Shown here: positions 33,899-45,421 of the stretch, in pieces
How positions within the stretch are numbered: position 1 is the stretch's first letter
Layout: every line of letters begins with the position of its first letter
Assembly (NCBI GenBank): GCA_003024175.1
Contig: MDYQ01000191.1
Span: 1-53,967, forward strand
Source of the DNA: Planoprotostelium fungivorum
Lineage: Eukaryota > Evosea > Variosea > Cavosteliida > Cavosteliaceae
Length of the DNA stretch: 53,967 nucleotides
Reading direction: 5' to 3'
Translations under genes and position numbers: made by a program
Notes under the pieces: generated by a model
Seen by the model: only the letters and a program-made list of their open reading frames with translations
Told to the model about the DNA's origin: nothing
The model's database searches: none

Positions 33899-36855
33899 TT
33901 ATGTCGCGTTGAGTTTCTTGAACCACTGCAGGTAGCTGAGATCATCTGTGCGATGGAATTTAGACAACAACCTCCTCCTGTCCTCCTCTGTCAACTCGTC
34001 CATCTGTGGAAAGTTCTCCAATTGTTCTTCCGTCGTGTCCTTGTGTGATGGAATCAATCTACACTGTATCCACCTGGCCATAGAGGTGCCCTCCTACTCT
34101 ACGTTCAATCTCTCGCTCTTCCCTTCTCCTTCTCACCTTGAAGCTGTGCGAACTAGGGTGAGGATAGCGATGTCTAGATATCGATTCCACGTATTCGTCA
34201 CACCTCTTCAGTATCCCTACACCGTTCAGCTCTCCATGTCATTCCTCTCTTCATCGTTCACCTTCTAAATCTGCCGTCTGATGTATCCTCCCCACCATAC
34301 CTCCCAGCCATCTGAACACTTCGGTGTGGTGATCTAACAGCAAGATCTTGTCAGATTGCATGGCCAGATCTTCCGTAGGTAGAGGGTACAGCTCCAGAGG
34401 TTGTTCACCTCTCAAGCTGGAGTCCACCATGAAGAGGGGAGGATCGATCATTCGAAGAGAATCTTGCAAGTTGGCCTGAATCAGGAGACACCTGAGAGGG
34501 TCATCTCGTTGTAGTGCAGCGGGATGGCTCGTTGTAGTGCGTCACCTCATGTAATCGATGTCGTCCATGTGTTGTAGTATGGGGCCCAACAGCGGTCCTC
34601 TCTGCAGCATGAACAGCCTGATCATCCGTGAGATATCACAGGTACGACACGACTTCACCTCTTCGGTAACAGTGACAGATGTGTGGGTAACACATATCCT
34701 CCTCTTCGACTCACCTTACCACATCCTCTCAATATCTTCACCACACTCTGCTCTCTGTACGTGTCAGCCTTACATCTACCAACAGTGAAACTCACACGGC
34801 AGCCGTATTGTTCCTATGGTCGATCTGCTTCCTGGCTTGTGCACACATCATCTTCGATATCATGACAGCCGTGATGTCACCATCGATGGAAGCTATGTAC
34901 TGCTCTTCACTCCCCGTGGTGGGTACCCTGTGAGTTACCACCCTTAAAACCCTAAAACCCATCAGCTCCCCCCCTTCCCCACCCTCTCACCTCTGATTGT
35001 GCGAGTTTGTGAACGAAACGGAGAATTGAAAATCGATGTTGTCTCGATGTAGATCAGACTCGATATCGTACAGGAGAGTGAGAGAAGTCCTGGGCTGCAC
35101 GCTAGATAACGGGATGGTGATGCGGTAAGGTGAATCGTTCTCTTGCTCGGGTTGGATCTGCGATGCAGAAGAGGGACCGATGACGTGTGTCAGCCTCAGG
35201 CCACGATTGCACATGACATCTACAACTCCGCGAATGCCGACCACTGTGGATGTCACCGTCTGTGTCATCTGATCATTCACCTCTGTGGATGCCCTTGACG
35301 AGGTTCTTCTTCAGCTGCTGCTCTTCCTGTTGCTCGTCAATCGATTGACGATGTCTGTGACGTCACCATCTCCCTCTGCAACAAGATAGTACCACCGGTG
35401 CCGAGGCAGAGACGGTTCAGCATGGGTACACCCATGTCTGATACACCTGGATGTTCCTCTATCGACAGATCGATACGATTGCAATTCACCTCCACAGATG
35501 ATGTCGATGGCGAGGTCCATATCAGATGCAGTGATGGTCAACTTCCTGTAATACTCATCCGCTTGCTCTAAGAAGTACCTCCTTCCCTCCCTCTGTATCG
35601 TTTCAGTACCTATAGGATGCGTACGGTACGTACCGAATCGTCTAGTATGGAGGGTAAAGATCCAGGGCCGAAGTTGGGATGACCACTGATGAAGAGGGTG
35701 ACCCTGCCGTGCAATTGTACCGATTGATTTCTCTGTTGAATCATCTCGTGGATCGACAGACACGTTTCCACTGCCGTTCCCATGCATCTGTCATGCGACG
35801 TAAGTGACGTCCACTACATCCAGTGGATGTCTTGAAGATGGTGAGTCACCTGAGACCTGATGGACTCCTCCTTCTCAGTGCAGTCTCTCGTATGGCATCG
35901 AGGGCGATGGATAGAGTCGTCTCCACGCATTCGTTCTTGGGGACCACGTAGTCGTTGACTTGAAAGGAGATGGTGCTCATCTCTGCACTACTGACGGGTT
36001 GGATACCTGTAATATTTTCAACATCTGAATGTTTTCGTCACGGTGATGGTCGTGTCATCGCCGTGATGTGATGATCGAATGATGATGGTTGTCATGATCA
36101 CCCGGAAATACGGTCGCGTCTGCGAAAGGAGTGTCTCTTGATATTCTGTACACAGACACCACGGAAGAAAAAGTCACGATGCAAACTCGATGATTGACAT
36201 CACAGCTCCTGTCATCCATCACCTCTCTTTCTCTCGTCATCTCTTCTCACCTCACGGCTGCCGCTATGGAAGAGACGATGGTGTTCAGATCTTGAGCCGA
36301 AAAATTGAGATCGATCAGATAGTAGTCGATGCACTCGAGATCAGAGGACATCACAGAAGGTTGGGTGGTGGGGTCCAAATACTCCACGAGACTGCGATGT
36401 AGTTCTGGATAATGCACAGCATCGCTGTCGCCGTATTCTCGACTCGATTCGTTTCTGGAGTCACAGAAGGTGCAACTGAAGAAAAATTGAATGATGATCT
36501 CTGGCTTCTCACGTCCTCACTTCCACGTTCCATCAGGTCTCAGTTTCGATAGAAAATTGATGATGATGCCACAAGATTTACACTTGACGGGAGGTCGTCT
36601 CAGACACGGAGGAGCTGGCTCTAGATGTTCTGCGGGTGTGAAGATGACACCGAATGGAATGTTCATCTTCGATAGAGTGTCGTTCGTATTAGGCACTTTT
36701 GTACTCGAGAAGAAGAGTGCTCTCGACTGTGGAGGTACGTAGGAGGGGTGATCTGGATTCTCCGAAAAATGTTGCAGAGAGGGAGGGATATAGAGGTCGA
36801 TGCCACCGGATGGCGGCGGTCTTCCATTGCTAACCGCCTCGAAATGATATTCCAT
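33899..36855 (-). CDS. Sec23-family COPII coat protein (divergent)
   Basis: Sec23 forms the inner COPII coat and stimulates GTP hydrolysis by Sar1 at ER exit sites. The order of parts fits. A Pro-rich start leads to the zinc finger (VKCKSCGIIINF, then TWKCTFCDSRN) and the vWA-like trunk, with YYLIDLNFS and, across an intron, DMDLAIDIICGGE joining NCNRIDLSIEEHPGVSDMG. Next come the beta-sandwich (LRLTHVIGPSSAS, TSLTLLYDIES), the helical domain, and the gelsolin-like repeat (DKILLLDHHTEVFRWLG). The C-terminus is RTDDLSYLQWFKKLNAT, comparable to the canonical TDDVSLQVFMxHLKKL. Sequence distance from standard Sec23 is large, so it may be a paralogue like yeast Nel1 rather than the main coat subunit. 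About ten exons; several joins between 34250 and 36300 are approximate. Confidence 0.78.
34941..34960. repeat. Short telomere-like motif in a Sec23 intron
   Basis: Two near copies of CCCTAAAA lie inside a small intron of the Sec23-like gene. With only two copies it is probably chance or part of the C/T-rich intron tract. Confidence 0.3.
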
Positions 36856-36951
36856 TGGACACGTTGCGATGTGATGTGATCGATCGGTTTCATTCCAACG
36901 AGAAAAAAAGTTGGAGACATCAGATCAATCACATCGGACACCCTCCCTCCA

Positions 36952-37353
36952 ATGGTCAGATACGAAAACGATCAGTTTCTAACTGAATTAACCAAATTGT
37001 ATGCGGCGTGCAGTACAACAGGGACGGTCTTCATTTCATTGAAGAGATGTGAGGATATATGGGCGATTACAAGTCTGACGGACGGAAAGATGTTCAGACC
37101 CCAAAGAAAGGACAAGCTGGAGAAGAACAACGATACTGTTTAGTGAGAGCGACAAATGGAAAGAAGATTAAGATCAGTACCATGGTGAGTCTTACATATC
37201 TATCACGAGACCTCACGAGATATACAGGTGACACACGAGGGAATGACTGCATTCCAAGGACAATACAGTAACATCATAAAGACCCACATGTCCAACTTGA
37301 AGCGAAAAGAGAAGAAGAAGGTAAAGAAACCGTTAGCAGCAAAGTCTGAATAG
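36952..37353 (+). CDS. SRP14: Signal recognition particle 14 kDa subunit
   Basis: With SRP9 this protein binds the Alu domain of SRP RNA and slows translation while the ribosome is brought to the ER. Three exons (36952-37048, 37090-37184, 37228-37353) give 105 aa. The start VRYENDQFLTELTKLY is the classic SRP14 beginning, followed by TVFISLKRY, QTPKKGQ, YCLVRATNGKKIKIST and AFQGQYSNIIKTHM, and a basic tail. The first intron uses an AAAG acceptor, which restores the conserved Tyr at the join and keeps frame. Only 96 bp separate its ATG from that of the Sec23-like gene. Confidence 0.93.
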
Positions 37354-37739
37354 ATGATGTGATACTATTTGTCTTCGTCTTCTCTTACAAAAGAATGGGA
37401 CAGTTACTTCATGACCTGAGACGGTCAAAGAATGGTCTTTTCATCGAAATTGTACGACCTGCTCATCATGAAACTACTTCATCCCGCAGCGTCATAGACG
37501 CTGCTTTTGAATATCTATTCCATAGGGGCGTTCCTACTCTTATGATTAATGTATTCAGAGGGAGATAACGACATGGACAAAGAGAAGGAGAAAGAGGATG
37601 AGGTACTTCTTCACTATGAAACTCATTCCCAAGCGAGAACGATCCGATACTCGAATAAAACCGAAAAGAGAAAAGAATGGGAATTTATTTTGTTTTATCC
37701 GTCGGGGCTGATCAGTTCTTTCATCTTCCACTAGAAGAC
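37354..37739. other. Intergenic region, no gene supported
   Basis: This stretch of 386 bp lies between SRP14 and threonyl-tRNA synthetase, both on the plus strand. It holds two overlapping short frames (37359-37568 and 37549-37734) with no recognisable product. It is AT-richer than the flanking exons and probably contains the synthetase promoter. Confidence 0.4.
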
Positions 37740-40480
37740 ATGTCGTCAGCAGAAGAACAAGTGAGACCTCTATAAAACTCGCTTCTCATGCATGAAAGGT
37801 TCCCGCTCAGAAGCCAGAGGAGACGAAACCAGCTGCTCCTGAACAGGAGAAGAAGGGCAAGCAGCCTGCCCCCAAGAAGGAGGGTGGTGAGTGCGAGATC
37901 GATCGTGGACGATGATTAGACAAATCCATTCGAGAAGATCAGAGATTGATGGCGATCAGGAGCCAAGAAGGACGTAAAGAAGAAGGCCAACAACGTCGCG
38001 GAGAACAAGCCACTCCCAGAGTTTGTCGCCCATCGTGAGGCTTTATGGACTCAGATCAAGGCCGAGAGCGACGCCAGACGCGCAGGTAAACTTTTCGACA
38101 CGGATTTGTGAATCTCAATCTCCCAGCTCTGCCCGATGAACCCATCAAGATCACATTACCCAATGGAACCGTCGTTCCAGGTATCAAGGGTAAGACCACT
38201 GCTATGGAGGTTGCAACTGGACTCTCTCACGGCTGGCGTGATACCCTCGTTGTCTCCAAGGTGAGACATCCACCTCTTCCATACCCCAATCATCACACCT
38301 CTCATATCACATGAGCACTCCCTGATCATCATCGTGTAGGTCAACGGTGTCCTCTACGACGTGTTGGTCCCCATCGAGGAGGACTGCAGCCTGGAGCTCT
38401 TCAAGTTTGATTCTCCGGAGGGAAAGAAGGTCTTCTGGCACTCTTCCGCTCACATCATGGGAGAGGCACTCGAGAGACTCTACGGTGTCAAGCTCTGCAC
38501 TGGTCCCGCCCTCGAAGAAGGTGACGTGCATCATCGATCATCACGCGTGTGTGTGACATGTCGAAGGATTCTACTACGATTCCTTCATGGACGGATCTAT
38601 CTCCACCGAAGACTTCCCCACCATCACCGCCATGGTCAACAAGATCATCTCCGAGAAGCAAAGTTTCGAGAGACTCACCGTCACCAAGGAACAAGCCCTC
38701 GAGATGTTCAAGGTGAGAGGAGAGAAGAGAGAAGAGAGAATGACGTGAATCCCAGTACAACGAGTTCAAGAGCAGAATCCTCGCGGAGAAGGTGATCGAT
38801 CCCACCTGCACCGTGTACCGTTCGGGCACTCTGTGTGATCCCTGCAAAGGACCTCACCTCCCCAACACTTCACGCATCAAGGGGTTCCTCATCACGAAGA
38901 ACTCCTCCGCCTACTGGCAAGGTAAGGCCGACCAGGAGCCACTGCAGAGAATCTACGGTATCTCCTTCCCCAAGGCCGATCAGCTGAAGGAGTGGCAAGC
39001 TTTCCAGGTACGTCCTCCCTCTCTCGTCAATCAAGCTGAAGAATGTGAATAGGAGATGGCTGCCAAGAGAGATCACAGAATTCTGGGTAAGGCACAAGAG
39101 CTCTTCTTCTTCCACCCCCTCTCCCCCGGCTCTTGCTTCTTCCTCCCCCACGGAACTCGCATCTACAACAAGCTGATGAACGTCATCCGTCAAGAGTACC
39201 GCGACAGAGGCTTCCACGAGGTCATCACCCCCAACACCTACAACACGAAGCTGTGGGAGACTTCAGGACACTGGCAGAACTACCAGGAGAACATGTTCTC
39301 CTTCAAGTGTGAGGACCAGGTGAGTCCCACATCCATCTACAACTCGCCGACTCCAAATCAGACCTTCGCCCTGAAGCCCATGAACTGCCCCGGTCACTGT
39401 CTCATGTTCGGTCACAGAGCTAGGTCTTACCGAGAGATGCCCATTCGCATGGCTGACTTTGGAGTCCTCCACAGAAACGAGCTGTCCGGTGCCCTCACTG
39501 GCCTCACTCGCGTTCGCAGATTCCAGCAGGACGACGCCCACATCTTCTGCACGAACGATCAGGTGAGGAGGAGAGAGAAGGGGAGGGCTGAAGGAGAGTA
39601 GATCAAGCAGGAGATCGATAGTGCCCTCAAGTTTATGGAGCACATCTACGGTGTCTTTGGCTTCGAGTTCAGCCTCGAGCTGTCCACTCGTCCCGAGAAG
39701 TTCCTAGGAGAAATCGAAGTGTGGAACAAGGCAGAGGCTTCCCTCAAGGAGGTGAGAGATTTCCTCCACTCTTCTCTGAAATTTCTTCTATTCTTCTCCG
39801 AATCTTCTTCTATTCTTCTTTGAATCTTCTCTGAAATTTCTTCTACTCCTCTTCTACTCTTCACAGAAATTTGACGTGAAAAGGTGTTAGACTCTATGAC
39901 GGAGAGAACGGGCAGAAAGTGGAAGCTGAACCCCGGAGACGGAGCCTTCTACGGCCCCAAGATCGACATCCACATCTCCGACGCCCTCAAGCGTAGCTTC
40001 CAGTGTGCCACCATCCAGCTCGACTACCAGCTCCCCCAGCGCTTCGAATTAGAGTACCAGGACGTCAACGAGGCCGCCACCCGCCCCGTCATCATCCACC
40101 GCGCCATCTTAGGCTCCGTAGAGCGTTTCTTGGCCATTCTCGTGGAGCACACCGGTGGTAAATGGCCCCTGTGGATCTCCCCCAGGCAGATCATGGTCAT
40201 CCCCGTTCACAACAAGTACAACGACTACGCGGAGGAGGTCGTGAAGAAGAAGCTGCACGACGCAGGCTTCTACGTCGAGGCGGATCTGAGTGATAAGACG
40301 ATGAACATGAAGATCAGGCTGGCGCAGGAGGCGCAGTACAACTACCAGTTGGTCGTGGGAGAAGAAGAGGCGGCGGCGGGAACGGTCAGCGTGAGGGACA
40401 GAGAGAACAAGCAGCAGGGCAAGCCCACTCTCGATGACTTCATCGCCAAGCTGTTGGACGACTGCAAGAATTGGAAATGA
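37740..40480 (+). CDS. Threonyl-tRNA synthetase, cytosolic
   Basis: Class II synthetase that charges tRNA-Thr. Eleven exons (37740-37760, 37799-37886, 37960-38085, 38127-38260, 38340-38520, 38567-38712, 38756-39007, 39053-39319, 39362-39562, 39602-39751, 39884-40480) give 720 aa. A Lys/Pro-rich eukaryotic extension is followed by the TGS domain ([20 protein letters not shown]). The editing domain shows [12 protein letters not shown] and [11 protein letters not shown]. The catalytic core has zinc-binding Cys in [16 protein letters not shown], motif 2 as [15 protein letters not shown] and motif 3 as [18 protein letters not shown]. The anticodon-binding domain includes [17 protein letters not shown]. 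No mitochondrial presequence is seen. Confidence 0.97.
39771..39860. repeat. Pyrimidine-rich imperfect tandem repeat in a ThrRS intron
   Basis: Within the 132-nt intron 39752-39883, a CTTCTATTCTTCT-like unit followed by GAAT or GAAA recurs about four times with small changes. The intron is roughly three times the usual length here, and the expansion accounts for that. Confidence 0.7.
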
Positions 40481-40751
40481 GAACGAGATCGGTGTTCTTC
40501 ATAAAGGATCTTTGGATGACAATGTGTGCATCGTGATGGAACGTCGTCTCTCTGCATGATGTTGGTGGAGGTGCCCTGTAGTCTGTGGGATGAGTTGCAT
40601 CGTGCAGCTCATGCGCTGTGTTGACGTTCGAGTTGTGTGAGTAAACATGTATAGACAGTTGGTGTCATCTTACGAACCCGTTCTTCCGACCGATCAGCCT
40701 CTACAAGCAGTCCGAGTCAGTTCTACGCCTTATTTCATTCCGAGGACGATC

Positions 40752-41595
40752 ATGAGGACCTTCTTCGTTCTTTCCGTTCTCTTTCTCTCCGCTTACGCCG
40801 GTGGTATCTGTGACTTCTCTGCCCTGGGCTTCAGAGGCCCTGCCTACCAGAGGTTCATCGATGCTCTTCCCGCTGGAAAGGAGGTTTACTGGGTCGCACC
40901 ATCGTGTGCTGGCTTCAGAGAGGGACTCGAGCTGTGGGCTGTGAGTGTTGCGATGACATCGATGGAGACTGATACATCTTTAGCGCTACGGAGCCCAGCG
41001 TGCTCCCCTGACCCCCCGCTACCAGACCTACGAGAACAAGATCTCTCTGGCCGTGTGGAGAATGTCACTCCCCAACCGCGTCGAGAACACTTCTTCCATC
41101 GTCTTAGAGGCCCGCGTCGCTCTTCGTGAGTATCATACCATAACGTCACAATCGATTGACATTACCCGCTTAGCCGGAGGCCTCTACAAGACCATCGACA
41201 CCTCTAAGACCTTCTCTCTCAGAGCCCTCCCCGACAGTCTCTCCCCCGTCATCAAGCCCGTATCTTTCACCGATGGTGCTCTCGTTCTCAATGCCGAGAA
41301 TACAACTGGAGACATCAACGTAGAGGTATCTTACCTCGTTGGCCTCCGTCGCGAGACCGTCTCTTCTGTGAGTCCATCGTGATCATCTTCCATCCTCCAT
41401 CACGTTCTAATGTCTGAACAGCAATTCTCCAACGTGAACGGAGAATTCAAGTTTGACCGTTTCGGTACTACCCCGGATCCAACTTGGACCAACTTCGAGG
41501 TCAGAGTGTCCGTCAGCGCCCCTGGCTACTCTAACTTGGCCATCTTCTGGTCATCTGCTCACGTCAGCTGCAACCCCACTTGCAAGGACGTCTAA
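40752..41595 (+). CDS. Secreted protein of unknown function
   Basis: Four exons (40752-40940, 40984-41125, 41174-41367, 41422-41595) give 232 aa. The start MRTFFVLSVLFLSAYAGG is a textbook signal peptide with a likely cut after AYA. The mature part has four well spaced cysteines (ICDF, PSCAGF, and HVSCNPTCKDV at the C-terminus) that could form two disulfides, and N-glycosylation sites such as ENTS and ENTTG. The segments between are rich in beta-type residues. No catalytic motif is seen and I do not recognise the family. Exon codon use is strongly C-ending, as in the neighbouring ThrRS gene, which suggests good expression. Confidence 0.7.
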
Positions 41596-41828
41596 GAATA
41601 CAAATGGTTTACGACTCTTGTCTATTCATTACCCGATCATCATCAACCGCACGACGTGAAGAATACAAGAGTCAGATGTTCATCATCATCGCGTCCTGTC
41701 TAACACGCACGGTGCTATGATGTGAAGCATACTTCAACTTCTGCCAGCTTGTCGTCTCACTACACCCGTTCGTGCGTAAATGAGAAAATAAGAAATCGTG
41801 AAGGGGCAAAGATAGATGGGACACGAAC

Positions 41829-43306
41829 ATGAATACGTCGAGAGATGAAAGATCCTATCTGAGCCCGAAGAGCAGACGCTATGGGTCCGATGATGCTGAA
41901 CCTTATTATTCTGAACCGGAAGACAACTCTGCTTCAGTGCATTGGGAAGATATAGATGATGTGGGTCACCTAAAGACGATCTGTTGGTGACGCTGGATTG
42001 CAGGTTCCCGGTCCATCATGTTGCTCCAGTCTTCTGATAGCCATTGTCGTCTCCAGCACTCTCGTCGGTGCGTTCGTCTTTCTCATTCTCACTGATGTGT
42101 TCCAGTCATCACGACCATCGGTGAACAGGATCAAAATCTGAAACCGTTCCGATCTCTTTGGTTGGCGATTGTACCCAGCATTTTCATGTTTCCGATGCAC
42201 CTCCTTATTCAAAAACTGCGTGACTCCACAGGTGAGCAGTGTTGACAAGTTCGTCTCTGATTCAGAATGAAGGTCTCGTCACATTCTCATACAAAGAGAT
42301 CTTCGACACCATTAAAACAGTCGGCAAGATCACATCGTGGACGACCTTCGCATTGAATGCCTTATTCTCTGCGATACTCTATATAGCACAATATTACTGC
42401 TATCTTTTATCTTTACGATACACAACGGGCGCCTCAGCATTAGCCATCTTCAACGCATCTGTCGCTTTGGTCTATCTCCTCACTCTCTTCTTCACAAGAG
42501 ATCAAGTGGCTCTGGGGAAGGTGAGGAGACGTGACGATGTCGACCGTGATGATGCTGATGAACATCAGCTGTTGGCAGTGATCATGTGTATATTGGGCGC
42601 AATCATGATCTGTTTATCTAATACGGAGAAAGTCTTAAACGGAAGAGACGACGAGTCATGGATCGGCGATGGTGACATTTTATTTCATTTATTTATTCTC
42701 TCTGACTCCACCAGCCTTGGCCGCAGTCAGTTGCACTCTCTATTCCATATACGTCATACATTATCAATACGTCATCAAGAAGCCACACCTGGCATCCATC
42801 TGTGCCTACATGTCTCTGGTCGGTGTATTCGACATCTTACTGCTGCTGGTCTTCCCCATCTTACATCACACACAATTAGAAGTGTGGTCTCTACCATCTG
42901 GTGAGTAGTCGATGGATTTGAGATTTGAATCTGAGGTGGAATTCAGACAAGAATGAGATGTGGCTGAGTTTGGGACTGTCGTTATCGATCTTTGTATCGA
43001 ATTTATTTATTTGGATCGGTGCACCTTTCACGTCACCGTTGTTCGTCAGTATCTCTCACATTCTGGCGGTTCCAATCAGTTTCGGAGGTGATCATCATCA
43101 CGATCATCATTGCGATCATGAGACCGACACGCATTGCAGTGGATCTCGTGCTGAAACACTGGCAACACCAAGTCATCAAGATCTCAGCCCTGGGTCTGTG
43201 TGGTACTCTCATCATTGCCCTGGGTTTCTGTTTCCTCAAGATCAAATTGGACATCAAGACTATCTGCGGCAAGAAGAAGAGTCATTCATCTTACGTCAGC
43301 AGCTGA
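41829..43306 (+). CDS. SLC35F-like transporter of the DMT superfamily
   Basis: Multi-span membrane protein with an acidic, Ser-rich cytosolic N-terminus (SYLSPKSRRYGSDDAEPYYS). About ten hydrophobic segments follow, in several exons with short introns, among them CSSLLIAIVVSSTLVG, LWLAIVPSIFMFPMHLL, ALFSAILYIAQYYCYLLSL, LLAVIMCILGAIMICLS, LAAVSCTLYSIYVIHYQYV, YMSLVGVFDILLLLVFP and ISALGLCGTLIIALGFCFL. The YTTGASALAIFNASVALVYL segment matches the EamA-type core of the SLC35F3-F5 group. It ends in a Lys/Ser tail. Substrates of that group are poorly known. Its stop lies 76 bp from the stop of the DNAJC3-like gene on the other strand. Confidence 0.75.
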
Positions 43307-43382
43307 AGAGAAGATGGGAGAGGAAGGGAAGACAACCATCTCATCTTTATGAAACGAACGAACGGCTTCAACGTGTCTTTCT

Positions 43383-45277
43383 TTATCCAAAATTGAAATG
43401 AAAGTGATTGCCACCACCTGCATCTCGTTTCAATGTCTCTGATGTATGCATGATGATGACGATGACGATGACGATCACCTCCACCAAAAGGAAAGCCACC
43501 ACCACCGAAAGGATTGTGAAAGTGTGGATTCTGCGGTTGATCTAAATCCTCTCCGTTATCATATCTCCTCTTCTTCTCATCGTCCGTCAACACTGTTCTC
43601 ATCAGCTCCCCTCCCCCAATTGAACTCACCCTCGTAAGCTTCCGTCACTTCGATGTATTTGACCCTCGCCATTTCTTTATCGTCGTGCTTATCTGGATGC
43701 CACTTCACGGCCAGCAGACGATACGCCTTTCGTATCTCTCGATCGGTCGCGACCTTGTTGATGCCTAAGATCTTGTAATAGTCTTTCCTCTCTGACATCT
43801 TCTGCAGTCTCCTCGCGTTGTTCAGGCCCTGGGCGATCTACAATGCGTCAGTTTCATTCGGGTGAAACGCCTCACGTGTTGGTTCTGAGGCTGCTTCTCG
43901 TGGGCTGGTTACACGGTCAGCGGTGTTTTATTTCGTTTTATTCTCCCTCTCACCTTTGTTGTAAGCGTTGATGGCCTCTTGGAATTGTTCCAATTTGAGG
44001 TGAGCCTCTGCCTTCTCGACGTACGCATCGACAAGCTCTGAATCGATTTCGATGCACTTGTTGCACTCTTCGATCGCTTTTTCGGGTTGGTTCATCTTTT
44101 TTCGTTGTCAGACGTGAGAATACTATATTCACTCACTTTGAGGGAATTTCTGCACAAGTGTAGATAGACGTTGGGGCGGATGTGTTGGTTGTTGGGGTCA
44201 GTGGTGAGTGCTTCGTTGTACTGATCGTAACTCTCCTTGTGTTTTCCTTCGTTGTAGAGAGACTCTCCTGATTTCAAGTGTTTTTCCAGCTTGTTGATCA
44301 TCTGTCGATGATCAGTCATACTGATGGAGAGATTGGTACCTTGAAAATCACGCGACATTTCTTGTTATCAGGGTCAGAGTTGAGAGCCTTCTTGAAGTGA
44401 CTGATGGCTGCTTCGTTCTGGCCCAACAGGTACAGAGCTTAGAACACGATCAGCACAACACATTGTCATGATCACCCCGTCACCTTTTCCTCTTAAATAC
44501 AATGCATCCGTATTGTCCGCTTGGATTCGAAGCACCTTCCTACAGATGCATCATGACGATGATCTCGCATTCGACATCTCACGTCATGTCTTCCAAGATC
44601 GGACTGTACTGCTGAATGTTCAAATTACACTCGGCTCTCTTCAATCGAAAGGCGGGAAGATCAGGGGCGATGTCGATGAGAGAGGTGAGGGACACGATGG
44701 CTTCGTTCCATCTCTGAGAGTCAAAGAACTCTTCGGCTCTCTTCTGATGGTCCTCGGCTTCTACGACTGATTTCAACTATGAGGATCAGCTTCAATGTCA
44801 AATGGGTCAACTTGTGATATCATACCTGGTTGATTAACGAGTCAGTGCCTGGTTTGATGGCCAATAGAGCGTCGAAATCTTCCCTGGCTTTACTGAACAG
44901 ACCTTTCTCTAGATAGATCTTTCCTCTCTTCTGTCTGGCCTGATGATTATGATTATTAGTCACCATGATTTCCAAAGGACTCGATGGTTCACCTGTTGAT
45001 GGTCTGGCTTCAGATCCACCACCTTCTCCAGATCAGGTAGAGCCAAAGATGACTTCCCTTGAATCAGATAAATGGTAGCTCTTCTGTAATAATTGGTTGC
45101 TTCTTCCGGCTCAAGTTCGATAGCTGCCGTGAAGGCGCTCGCTGCCTCAATGTACTTCCTCTCCTTTGTCAGATTATCACCATCGACTCTTAGCTCCGCA
45201 GCTGTCTTCGTCTCTCCCTCAGAGAGAACGACATGACAAGAGATGGACACGAGAAAGAGGAGAGGTAGCAGCCGCAT
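43383..45277 (-). CDS. DNAJC3: DNAJC3/p58IPK-like ER co-chaperone
   Basis: ER-lumenal J protein that binds unfolded clients through TPRs and passes them to BiP. The start MRLLPLLFLVSISCHVVLSE is a signal peptide. About nine TPR units follow, among them YIEAASAFTAAIELEPEEA, SSLALPDLEKVVDLKPDHQ, WNEAIVSLTSLIDIAPDLP and AIEECNKCIEIDSELVDAY. The J domain is DYYKILGINKVATDREIRKA with an intact HPD in VKWHPDKHDD. The C-terminus is the Gly/Phe stretch of this family. A 61-nt intron (43418-43478) splits a poly-Gly run, so the tail reads NHFHFNFG and stops at 43383. No KDEL signal is visible, as in other p58IPK proteins. Confidence 0.92.
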
Positions 45278-45421
45278 GGCTGCTCAGACGGAATTGATGC
45301 AAACGTGTAGTGAAAAGCGAGGCCGGGTTTTATTCGAATGAAGACATGTCCCATCTCTGCATGACCGACACAGGATGAAGACAAGGAAGTTGGTCGTATA
45401 CATCGATTTATAGAATCACAA

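Noticed and set aside
34941-34960. Interstitial telomere (CCCTAAAA repeats)
   Set aside because: Only two imperfect units inside a C/T-rich intron; too short to claim a telomere scar.
37359-37734. Two short plus-strand frames between SRP14 and ThrRS
   Set aside because: They overlap each other, encode no recognisable motif and have no good splice partners.
42669-42908. Separate small membrane protein
   Set aside because: Its hydrophobic segments continue the SLC35F-like fold and lie between good splice sites, so it is an exon of that gene.
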